A stretch of 48,019 bases of DNA from SLRI01 sp964576715. Its GTDB lineage: Bacteria; Pseudomonadota; Alphaproteobacteria; Geminicoccales; Geminicoccaceae. Shown one piece after another: positions 1 through 7,024 of the stretch. The stretch spans positions 1 through 48,019 of the forward strand of contig CAZNWE010000026.1 of NCBI GenBank assembly GCA_964576715.1. Direction: 5' to 3'. A program made the translations under genes and the position numbers. Each line of letters starts with the position of its first letter. Within the stretch, counting starts at the first letter, position 1. The notes under the pieces were generated by a model, which was not told the DNA's origin, made no database searches, and worked only from the letters and a program-made list of their open reading frames with translations.

Positions 1-25
1 GCCCGAGCAAGCAGTGACAGGGCCC

Positions 26-57
26 GAAAAAGAGGTGGCGGGGTCACCCCCGCCACC
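26..57 (-). terminator. Rho-independent terminator after the TAXI receptor gene
   Basis: Read on the minus strand, a perfect 10-bp GC-rich stem (arms at 48-57 and 34-43, 4-nt loop) is followed directly by TCTTTTTC (33-26). It lies 15 bases past the stop codon of the receptor gene, so it should end that transcript. It also implies that no TRAP permease gene is co-transcribed beyond it. Confidence 0.8.
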
Positions 58-72
58 GTTTGGCTCGCTGCG

Positions 73-1092
73 TCAGTTGGGCATCAGGCGCTCGGGGATC
101 TCGACGCCGGCCTCATCGAAATAGCGCGCGGCCCCCGGATGCAGCGGCGCCGGCAGGCCGGCCAGCGCCGCGTCGAGCGACATGGCGTTGGTGGCGGGGT
201 GGATGCTCTGCAGGAAGGGCAGGTTCTCGAACATCGTCTTGGTGATCAGGTAGACGACCTCGTCGTCGACGTCCTGGTGTACGCCGAGGAAGTTCGGCTG
301 GGCGATGGTCTGCGCATCCTCGTCCTGGTTCGGGTAGCTGCCGGCCAGGATGGTGTAGGCGGTCCAAAGCTCGCCCTCGCCACCATTGGCGCGCGCGACC
401 TGCTCGGGCGTGAACTCGAGGATGGTCAGGTCATCGCGGGCGGCGAAGGCCTGGGTGACGCCGGTGACCGGCACCCCGCCCGGCATGTTGACGCCGACGA
501 TGGTACCGTTCTGCAGGGCCTGGGCCGAGGGGCCGTAGCCCTGGTAGACCAGCGCCATGCTCTCTGGATCGATGCCGAGGCCACCCAGGATGGCGCGGCC
601 GGAGCCCTCGGTGCCGGAGTTCCGCGCCCCGATCGAAAAGGGCTGGCCGGCGAGGTTCTTCAGATCGTCGATCGTGCCGGTGTCGGCGTACTCGTCGGTG
701 ACGACGAAGTGCTCGACATTCTGCCAGAGCATGCCGATCGAGCGCAGCCACTCCTGCGGCCCTTCGCCCTCGAGCGGCCCCGTACCGTTGGCGGCGTAGC
801 GGCCATACAAGCCCTGGAGAATGCCGAACTGCGCCTGGCCGTCGCGCATCAGGCCGATGTTCTCGCCGGAGCCGGCCGAGCTGATGGCGGCCATGTCGAT
901 GCCTTCGGCGTCCTGCAGCTTGACCTTGACCAGGGTCGCGATGGCGACGCCCACGGGGTAGTAGGTGCCGCCGGTGGTGGCGGTGGTCAGGATGTAGGAG
1001 CGGTCGTCCTGGGCGGTGGCGGCGAAGGCGGTCAGCAGCGTTGCAGCGGCGGCGACGCTGCCGAGGAGCGTGGTGCGGCGGGTGCTCGTCAT
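73..1092 (-). CDS. TAXI-family TRAP transporter solute-binding protein
   Basis: This is a periplasmic solute receptor of the TAXI type, about 339 residues. The N-terminus is an Arg-containing segment (TSTRRTTLLG) followed by a hydrophobic stretch ending in AFAATAQ, which reads as a cleavable signal peptide. The mature part has typical TAXI features: TGGTYYPVG near the start, then SSAGSGENIGLM, and a central block with SIGARNSGTEGSGR. I chose the start at 1092 because GGGAGAA lies about 7 bases upstream and the signal peptide begins there; the open frame extends further upstream without support. TAXI receptors normally feed a fused DctQM-type permease, and none is visible here. It is the last gene of the minus-strand run and is followed by a terminator. 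Family assignment is firm; the ligand is unknown. Confidence 0.88.
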   Translation of the reverse strand: MTSTRRTTLLGSVAAAATLLTAFAATAQDDRSYILTTATTGGTYYPVGVAIATLVKVKLQDAEGIDMAAISSAGSGENIGLMRDGQAQFGILQGLYGRYAANGTGPLEGEGPQEWLRSIGMLWQNVEHFVVTDEYADTGTIDDLKNLAGQPFSIGARNSGTEGSGRAILGGLGIDPESMALVYQGYGPSAQALQNGTIVGVNMPGGVPVTGVTQAFAARDDLTILEFTPEQVARANGGEGELWTAYTILAGSYPNQDEDAQTIAQPNFLGVHQDVDDEVVYLITKTMFENLPFLQSIHPATNAMSLDAALAGLPAPLHPGAARYFDEAGVEIPERLMPN

Positions 1093-1196
1093 GCGTGTTC
1101 TCCCTGAAGCGGATGTGAATGGAGCATGGGTAAGCACGGCCGGCTTGGCAAGCCCGAGCACAGGGCTGCCGCGGGCGAGGCAGGTCACCGCGGTCG

Positions 1197-2138
1197 CTAA
1201 AAACCCTCGGCGCGGTCCCGCTTGAGGGGAGCAAGCGCGGCGATGTGCGCGGGCGAGAGGCCGCAGCAGCCGCCCAGGATCTGCGCGCCGCGGCCGATCC
1301 ACTCGACGGCGAAGCGCTGCAGCTCTGCCGGCGGGATGATCGCCTCGAACCGCCACTCCGGCATGGCGAAATAGCCGGAGTCGGGATAGGCCATCAACGG
1401 CCCGGGAAAGGCTCTGCGCAGCTCGTCGAGGCCATCGCCGAGCAGGTCGGCGCGGGTGTGCATCACGCCGGCAACGGCGACGGGGAAAACGTCGAGTGGC
1501 TGGATGAGCTCAGTGAAGGGGATGTCGCGCTCGGGGGCGAAGCTGAGCAGGCGGCCAGCCTCACCGCGCCTGGCGGAGAAGCCGGCCCAGACCGGCAGGC
1601 CGCTGCTGGTCGCCGCCGCGAATACCGGGCGGATGCGTTCGGGGTAGTACATCATCTCGAGCAGGACGAGATCGCAGCCGGCGTCGCGCAGCAGCAGGGC
1701 CAGCTCGCCGAAGCCGTCGGTCATCTCGGCCTCCGAGGGGGCGCGCGCCAGGTCCGGCTGGGCGGTGCCGCTGACGAAGGGGCACATGTGGGAGAGCGAG
1801 CCGGCGATCAGCACGTCGTCGCGGCCGCACTTGTCCCGCGCCCGCTGGGCTGCGGCGACGGCGGTGCGGTTGATCGCCGCGAACTGGTCGCCGTAGCCCG
1901 CCGGACCGAGCATCAGCCGCGACGAGGCGTAGGTGTTGGCGGTGACGATGTCGGCGCCGGCGGCGATGTAGTCGGCGTGGATCGCCTCGAGCACGGCGGC
2001 GTTCTCCAGCGAGGCCGGGCCGCACCAGGCCTGCGGGTCCATGGCGACGCCGCGACGGCCGAGCTCCGAGCCGGTGCCGCCGTCGAGGATGACGACGCCG
2101 CCATTGGTCAGCCGCTGTTCGATGTCGGCGTAGCTCAT
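1197..2138 (-). CDS. Homocysteine S-methyltransferase family protein with an altered zinc site
   Basis: A 313-residue TIM-barrel protein of the Pfam S-methyl_trans family, which moves a methyl group from donors such as S-methylmethionine or betaine to homocysteine. It begins with the family motif VILDGGTGSEL (residues 17-27) and carries the C-terminal zinc pair GGCCG (Cys291, Cys292). The third zinc ligand normally sits in a G-x-N-C motif, but here the aligned segment reads AGVMHT, placing His227 where cysteine is expected. The start ATG at 2138 fits the family N-terminus. It lies between a YdcF gene and the TAXI receptor gene on the same strand, with gaps of about 118 and 104 bases, so co-transcription is possible but not tight. 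The true methyl donor and acceptor are uncertain because of the ligand change. Confidence 0.85.
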   Translation of the reverse strand: MSYADIEQRLTNGGVVILDGGTGSELGRRGVAMDPQAWCGPASLENAAVLEAIHADYIAAGADIVTANTYASSRLMLGPAGYGDQFAAINRTAVAAAQRARDKCGRDDVLIAGSLSHMCPFVSGTAQPDLARAPSEAEMTDGFGELALLLRDAGCDLVLLEMMYYPERIRPVFAAATSSGLPVWAGFSARRGEAGRLLSFAPERDIPFTELIQPLDVFPVAVAGVMHTRADLLGDGLDELRRAFPGPLMAYPDSGYFAMPEWRFEAIIPPAELQRFAVEWIGRGAQILGGCCGLSPAHIAALAPLKRDRAEGF

Positions 2139-2256
2139 GGTCCGGTCCCTCGGCTCTGGTCGACGGGCATGCAGGTAGGTTGGTTCCCCGCCACGTCTCG
2201 GGCCACGCGCGTCAGTGATGCAGGGGCCGCGATCCGCCGCGCCGCCGGCGCGTCAC

Positions 2257-3024
2257 TCAGGGTGCCGGGAAGACGGCATCGGTGCGCCCCATGAGGCGAT
2301 AGGCCAGGAGGCCGAGCCATTCGCGGGCCGCCTCGTCGAGCTCTCGCAGGCGCTGGCTGGCCTCGACGCGCCGGAAGCGCTCGTCGCCGGTCGTGCGGTA
2401 GTCCACCGGCCAGGGCACCACCGGCCAGCCGATCCGGCGAAAAATGCCGACCGCGCGCGGCAGGTGCGCTGCCGAGGTGACGAGCAGCCAAGTCTCGTCG
2501 GGTTCGGGGGCGACCAGGTCCCTGGTGAAGAGCGCATTCTCCCAGGTGTTGCGGGAGCGATCCTCCTGGATGACCCGCTTTTCGTCGACCTGCAGCAGGG
2601 CGAGGAACTGCTCGTTGACCGGGCGCTCCTTGATATCGCCGGAGAACAGGGCACCGCTGCCACCGCTGAACACGAGCCTCGCCTCGGGGTGCCGATAGGC
2701 GAGGGCCAGGCCTTCGATCAGCCGCTCGGCCGCCTCGTTGACGGCGAGCACACCGCGCCCGGCCGTCACCGACGACTCTTGCGCCCCGCCGAGCACAATG
2801 ATGCCGGCCACGTCGGGCGGCGGCGCCGCCGGTCTCGCGAAGCGTTCCTCCAGCGGCTGCAGCAGCCAGAGGCCGACCGGCAGCGTCCCGGCCAGCACGA
2901 GCAACGCCAGGAGAGCCAGTGACAACCGCCGGCGGCGAAGCAAAGTGAAGAGGAGCAAGAGGCCCAGCAGCAGGTTGCTCGGCTGCAACACGAGCCAGGC
3001 GAGCTTCGAGATGACAAAGCTCAA
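2257..3024 (-). CDS. YdcF/ElyC/SanA family (DUF218) membrane-anchored protein
   Basis: A 255-residue protein with two N-terminal hydrophobic helices (about residues 8-26 and 32-54) followed by a DUF218 domain. The domain shows IIVLGGAQ (about 95-102), the NEAAERL segment and LVFSGGSG, all typical of YdcF proteins. Relatives such as E. coli ElyC and SanA affect envelope integrity and possibly lipid-carrier metabolism, but the reaction is not defined, so no specific role is claimed. It starts 37 bases after the stop of the SMP-30 gene on the same strand and probably shares its transcript. Confidence 0.82.
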   Translation of the reverse strand: MSFVISKLAWLVLQPSNLLLGLLLLFTLLRRRRLSLALLALLVLAGTLPVGLWLLQPLEERFARPAAPPPDVAGIIVLGGAQESSVTAGRGVLAVNEAAERLIEGLALAYRHPEARLVFSGGSGALFSGDIKERPVNEQFLALLQVDEKRVIQEDRSRNTWENALFTRDLVAPEPDETWLLVTSAAHLPRAVGIFRRIGWPVVPWPVDYRTTGDERFRRVEASQRLRELDEAAREWLGLLAYRLMGRTDAVFPAP

Positions 3025-3061
3025 CGGGTCCGCCGCCTGCCGTCGTCGACGCGGCCGCCGG

Positions 3062-3994
3062 TCAGGGCTTCTGCGCGCCGTTCACGTTGAGATAGATCGC
3101 ATAGAGCGAGGTGGTGCCGCAGATGTAGAGCCGGTTCCGCTTCTTGCCGCCGAAGCAGACGTTGGAGACCACCTCCGGCACGTGGATCTTGCCGAGCAGC
3201 GTGCCGTCGACGTCGAAGCAGTGCACACCGTCGCCGGCCGAAGACCAGATCCGCCCCTCGGTATCCAGGCGAAAGCCGTCGAACAGGCCGTTGTGACAGA
3301 TGGCGAAGACCTCGCCGCCGCCGAGGCTGTGGTCGTCGCGGACGTCGAACTTGCGGATGTGCCGCGGCCCCTGCGGATCGTGGGAAGCCCCGGTATCGGC
3401 GATGTAGAGGAACGTCTCATCGGGCGAGAAGGCGAGGCCGTTGGGCTTGACGAAGTCGGTGGCGACGGCCGCGAGGCTGCCGTCCCTGGGATCGAGGCGG
3501 AAGACATGGGCGCCGCCATATTCCTGCTCGCCCTTGTTGCCTTCGAGGTCGCTGAGGATGCCGTAGGGCGGGTCGGTGAACCAGATGGTGCCGTCGGACT
3601 TGACCACGACGTCGTTGGGCGAGTTGAGGCGCTTGCCCTCGAAGCGGTCGACCAGGGTCGTCACCGTGCCGTCGAACTCGGTCCTGAAGACGCAGCGCGC
3701 CCCGTGGCTGCAGGAGACCAGCCTTCCCTCGTTGTCGCGGGTGTGGCCGTTGGTGTGGTGGGCCGGCTGGCGGAAGACGCTGACCGTCCCCTCGAGACCC
3801 GACAGGTCGGGCACGAAGCGCATGATCCGGTCGTTGGGGATGTCCGAGAACAAGAGGTAGTCGCCGTCGCGAAAATAGACCGGCCCCTCGGTCCAGGCCG
3901 CCCCGGTCCAGAGCTGCCGAAGGCGCATATTGCCACCGATCAGGCGGCCGAACTTGCCCTCGATGATTTCGTACTCGTTGTGCCGCGTGCTCAA
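3062..3994 (-). CDS. SMP-30/gluconolactonase/LRE family protein
   Basis: A six-bladed beta-propeller lactonase-like protein of about 310 residues. The expected metal ligands are visible: Glu in AWTEGPVYF, Asn in NSPNDVVVKSDG and Asp in LYIADTGASHD; GTIWFTDPPYG and PNGLAFSPDE are also typical. Family members hydrolyse sugar lactones or phosphotriesters. No signal peptide is seen, so it is probably cytosolic. The start is uncertain. I chose a TTG at 3994 because the family N-terminus begins there (STRHNEYEII); an ATG at 4054 or a GTG at 4096 would add 20 or 34 low-complexity residues, and none of the three has a convincing ribosome binding site. It follows the racemase-fold gene directly. Confidence 0.85.
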   Translation of the reverse strand: MSTRHNEYEIIEGKFGRLIGGNMRLRQLWTGAAWTEGPVYFRDGDYLLFSDIPNDRIMRFVPDLSGLEGTVSVFRQPAHHTNGHTRDNEGRLVSCSHGARCVFRTEFDGTVTTLVDRFEGKRLNSPNDVVVKSDGTIWFTDPPYGILSDLEGNKGEQEYGGAHVFRLDPRDGSLAAVATDFVKPNGLAFSPDETFLYIADTGASHDPQGPRHIRKFDVRDDHSLGGGEVFAICHNGLFDGFRLDTEGRIWSSAGDGVHCFDVDGTLLGKIHVPEVVSNVCFGGKKRNRLYICGTTSLYAIYLNVNGAQKP

Positions 3995-4106
3995 GGGCCG
4001 CCCCCCCGCGCCGGTTGTTCCACGGCGCTCAAGTGCGACTGGAGGGCTGGTCATGTCAACCGGCGAGCCGCGGCGTTGCGCTCGCCGGCCGCTCACCGCC
4101 CGTCGG

Positions 4107-4856
4107 TCAGCCGGTCGTCATGAGCCGGCCGAAGGTGCGATCGGGCGGGGGCAGATCGGCCAGCCGGGACATCTGCCAGGCCAGGGCCTGGTTGCTGCTG
4201 ATCACCGGCTTGCCCAGCGCCTCCTCGACCTCACCGATCACCTCGAGGGTGCGCAGGTTGGTGCAGGAGAGGAAGACGGCCTGCACGTCGGGCTGCCCGC
4301 CGATGGCCAGTGCGGCGGCCCGGACCGAGGCCGGGGCGATGCGTGCGACCCGAGCCTCGACCGGCTCCTCGAACGAGGCGAACGCCACGGTCTCGACGCC
4401 GGCGGCAGCGAAGGCGGCACGCAAGGCGGTCGACACCTCTGCCACGTAGGGCGAGACGAGCCCGATGCGCCGCACGCCCAGGGCTGTGAACGCGGCAAGG
4501 GCGGCGGACAAGGGCTCGGTCACCCGAGCCGTGGTCACCGCCCCCCGGATCAGCCGCGCGACCCGCGCCGGGCCGATCACCGTGGCCCCGGAGGTGCAGG
4601 CATAGCCGACCACGGCGAAGTCGATGGCCGGCGGCAGCAGGCCGGCGGCAGCAGGCAGCGCCGTCGCCATCGCGGCCAGGGTCGCGGCCGTGAGATCGGC
4701 ACTGCTCGGAATCCGCGTCACGTAGACGGCAGCCTGATCGGCTGCCAGGAGCCGGCGGAAATCCTGCTCGATCACCGCGTCCGCCTGAAGCACGACGAGG
4801 CCGAGACCGGCAGGCGCATCGGCCGGGTCGGTGAGCGCGTAGGCGAGTCGCGCCAT
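4107..4856 (-). CDS. Maleate cis-trans isomerase / arylmalonate decarboxylase-like (Asp/Glu racemase superfamily)
   Basis: A 249-residue Asp/Glu racemase-superfamily enzyme. Both catalytic-type cysteines are present: Cys87 in GYACTSGATVIG and Cys198 in LSCTNLRT. Two cysteines favour a maleate isomerase or racemase-like mechanism; characterised arylmalonate decarboxylases use a single cysteine. The open frame continues upstream inside the preceding gene, so I chose ATG 4856, only 8 bases after the stop of the M24 gene. That spacing makes the two an operon pair. EutA of ectoine-utilisation operons belongs to this superfamily and is also encoded beside an M24 enzyme, but the rest of that pathway is not seen here. 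Substrate unknown. Confidence 0.8.
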   Translation of the reverse strand: MARLAYALTDPADAPAGLGLVVLQADAVIEQDFRRLLAADQAAVYVTRIPSSADLTAATLAAMATALPAAAGLLPPAIDFAVVGYACTSGATVIGPARVARLIRGAVTTARVTEPLSAALAAFTALGVRRIGLVSPYVAEVSTALRAAFAAAGVETVAFASFEEPVEARVARIAPASVRAAALAIGGQPDVQAVFLSCTNLRTLEVIGEVEEALGKPVISSNQALAWQMSRLADLPPPDRTFGRLMTTG

Positions 4857-4864
4857 CGGCCGGC

Positions 4865-6037
4865 CTAGTCGATCACCGGCAGTTCGGTCGGCGCACGCGT
4901 CGACAACAGCGCGGCGCCATCCGCCGTCAGCACGATGTTCTCTTCCTGCACCATGAGGCAGCCGGGCCGTACCACTACGCCTGGTTCCAGGGTCAGCACC
5001 ATGCCCTCGCGCAGGACGGTGGCGTCCCCCGGCATCAGCGACGGCCACTCGGTCAGCTGCAGGCCGAGCCCGTGGCCGAGCCGGCCGCCGCTGTCGACCA
5101 TCCCCGCCCGGGCGATCGCGGTCTGCATCACCCGGTGCAGGTCGGCCGCTGTCATCCCCGGCCGCACCGCCTCGAGCCCTGCCGAGGTCGCCTCGTACAG
5201 CACCGCATAGGCGCGCCGCACATCGTCATCCGCTCGGCCGATCGCGACGTTGCGGTCGAAATCGCAGAAATAGCCGTCGACGACGAGGCCGGTATCGAGC
5301 ATCAGCACGTCGCCCGGGGCGAGCGGTGTCGCGGTCGCCGGCGAGATGACGTCGGGGTAGCCGCCCGGCCCCGCGGTACAGGCGAGGTAGGGGACGAAAT
5401 CCGCCCCTTCGGCGAGGCAGCCGATCTGGAAATCGCGACAGACCGCATCGAGCCCGCGGCCTTCCCGGGCGATCTCGGGCAGCCGCGCGAAGGCCCGGTC
5501 GGCGACCCCGCAGGCCGCCCGGATCCGCGAGATCTCGGCTGCCGACTTGACCTCGCGGACCCGTCGGACCAGCGCCGTCGCATCAGCGAAGGCCAGGGGC
5601 GCGAGCGCCGCCTCGAGCGCCTTGAAGGCGGCGAGCGGCATCCGCAGCTGCGTTTCCGGCCCCATCGGCAGCCCGATCCGGCCGCGACCGGAAACGAACT
5701 GGCGCAGCGTCTCGGCCAAGAGCCCGATCCCGTCGTCGACGAGATCGGGCGATTGCCAGGTGCGGATATCCCGGACCCAACTCCGCGCCATCAGGGCCTC
5801 GCCGATCGACGGGATTACCGCGACCGGTGCGCCGCTGGCCGGCAGCACCAAGAACCACGGCCTGGTCGGGCTCTCCCAAAAACGCGTCGCGAAACCGGTG
5901 ACATAGCGCAGGTCGGCTGCGGTCGTGAACAGCAATGCGGCGCAATCGGCGGCCACCATGGCCGCCTGCAGGGCCGCGGCTCGCGCCTCGTGCTCGGTGT
6001 CGGGGAAGCCATGCTGGGGCGTGAGAGATGGCGGCAT
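4865..6037 (-). CDS. M24 family metallopeptidase-fold enzyme (Xaa-Pro peptidase/ectoine hydrolase-like)
   Basis: A 390-residue pita-bread-fold protein with an N-terminal creatinase-type domain (about 15-155) and a C-terminal M24 domain (about 165-385). All five metal ligands of the fold can be placed: Asp248 (MLDTG), Asp259 (FCDFDRN), His322 (GHGLGLQ), Glu351 (LEPG) and Glu365 (VQEEN). It is therefore a metal-dependent member, unlike creatinase. Substrates in the family range from X-Pro peptides to small amides such as ectoine. I chose ATG 6037; the frame runs about 100 residues further upstream, but that part has no family features. It is the first gene of the minus-strand run and leads into the racemase-fold gene. 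The upstream 293 bases (6038-6330) hold no gene, only the palindromic cluster listed separately. Confidence 0.85.
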   Translation of the reverse strand: MPPSLTPQHGFPDTEHEARAAALQAAMVAADCAALLFTTAADLRYVTGFATRFWESPTRPWFLVLPASGAPVAVIPSIGEALMARSWVRDIRTWQSPDLVDDGIGLLAETLRQFVSGRGRIGLPMGPETQLRMPLAAFKALEAALAPLAFADATALVRRVREVKSAAEISRIRAACGVADRAFARLPEIAREGRGLDAVCRDFQIGCLAEGADFVPYLACTAGPGGYPDVISPATATPLAPGDVLMLDTGLVVDGYFCDFDRNVAIGRADDDVRRAYAVLYEATSAGLEAVRPGMTAADLHRVMQTAIARAGMVDSGGRLGHGLGLQLTEWPSLMPGDATVLREGMVLTLEPGVVVRPGCLMVQEENIVLTADGAALLSTRAPTELPVID

Positions 6038-6241
6038 CGGGTGGCATTCCGCAACAACAAGAGCGATCCGCGACTGCGCTTTCGGCCAGCCAGAGTGCGG
6101 CTGCCGGCGCAGCGCCTGCGGCCCGCGACGCACGCTGTGGCAAGGGCCCAATCGCGGCCAACGATCGAGACCATGCCGGGTCTGGCAGGGCCACGGGTCG
6201 TGCCGTCTGCAGCCATCGCTGAGCGGCACCTGCCCGGCCGC

Positions 6242-6280
6242 AATGGTTAACCGATTGCAAGGGTACCGGGTACCATTAAT
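6242..6280. promoter_or_regulatory. Palindrome cluster upstream of the M24 gene, possible operator
   Basis: This AT-richer patch contains GGTTAACC (6245-6252), two GGTACC palindromes 7 bases apart (6262-6267 and 6269-6274) and ATTAAT (6275-6280). An outer inverted pair AATGGT/ACCATT lies at 6242-6247 and 6272-6277. It sits in the only sizeable gap ahead of the minus-strand catabolic run. GntR-type regulators often bind short GGTxxxACC-like palindromes, so an operator is a reasonable guess. No regulator gene is adjacent, and I could not place a convincing promoter. Confidence 0.3.
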
Positions 6281-6330
6281 GCAGCGCGGCCGGTCACGTC
6301 GCTGCCGGTCGGGCCGACTGTCGTTGGCGG

Positions 6331-6945
6331 TCAATAGAGCCTGTTCGTGTAGGCGTCGCTGATGCGGGCGGCCGCCTCACTTTCGTCGACCTCGCTGATC
6401 TGGTCGCTGACGATCCTGGCGAGGGTCGGGAAGCTGCCCTTCTCGATATGCCGGGCGGGATCCCAGAGCCGGCTGCGGATCAGCGCCTTGCCGCAGTGCA
6501 GGTAGGCCTCCTCGACGCTGACGACGATCACCGATCTGGGCGACCTACCGGCGTGGGCGGTGGCCGCGAGCAGGGCGGCATCGGTGCTGATCCGGGCCTT
6601 GCCGTTGACCCGCAGCGTTTCCTGGTAGCCCGGCAGGAAGAAGATCAGGCCGACATGCGGGTTGCCGAGGATGTTCTGCAGGCTGTCGACGCGATTGTTG
6701 CCGGGCCGGTCCGGGATCAGCAGGGTGGTGTCGTCCTGAACGGTGACGAAGCCCGGCGCGTCGCCCTTGGGCGAGGCGTCGCAGCGGCCGTCGGCGCTGC
6801 TGGTCGCGATGACCATGAACGGCGAGCGGCTGATGAAGTTGCGACAGTGCGCATCAAGCCTCGGCAGCTCTTTCAGCGCCGCAACCCGGCTCACCGCCCC
6901 GTAATGCGCCCGCAGCGTCTGCTCGTCGTCGATCGTCGTCGCCAT
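6331..6945 (-). CDS. PPOX-class FMN flavoprotein (MSMEG_1061-like)
   Basis: A 204-residue split-barrel protein of the pyridoxamine 5'-phosphate oxidase class. Visible family signatures are SPFMVIATSSADGRCDASPKG (about 41-61) and LLIPDRPGNNR, followed by NILGNPHVGLIFFLPG and ETLRVNGKA. This matches the MSMEG_1061-like group of FMN-dependent proteins, whose substrates are mostly undefined. The start at 6945 is supported by a purine-rich GGGACGGAAG just upstream; the longer open frame has no such support. It lies 79 bases downstream of parE on the same strand but is functionally unrelated as far as can be seen. Confidence 0.82.
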   Translation of the reverse strand: MATTIDDEQTLRAHYGAVSRVAALKELPRLDAHCRNFISRSPFMVIATSSADGRCDASPKGDAPGFVTVQDDTTLLIPDRPGNNRVDSLQNILGNPHVGLIFFLPGYQETLRVNGKARISTDAALLAATAHAGRSPRSVIVVSVEEAYLHCGKALIRSRLWDPARHIEKGSFPTLARIVSDQISEVDESEAAARISDAYTNRLY

Positions 6946-7024
6946 GGCTTCCGTCCCGATGCTGTCGCCCTGCAAAATAACGTTGGGCGTGGGCAGTCTC
7001 ATCCACCCCAGGATCGCCGCCCTC

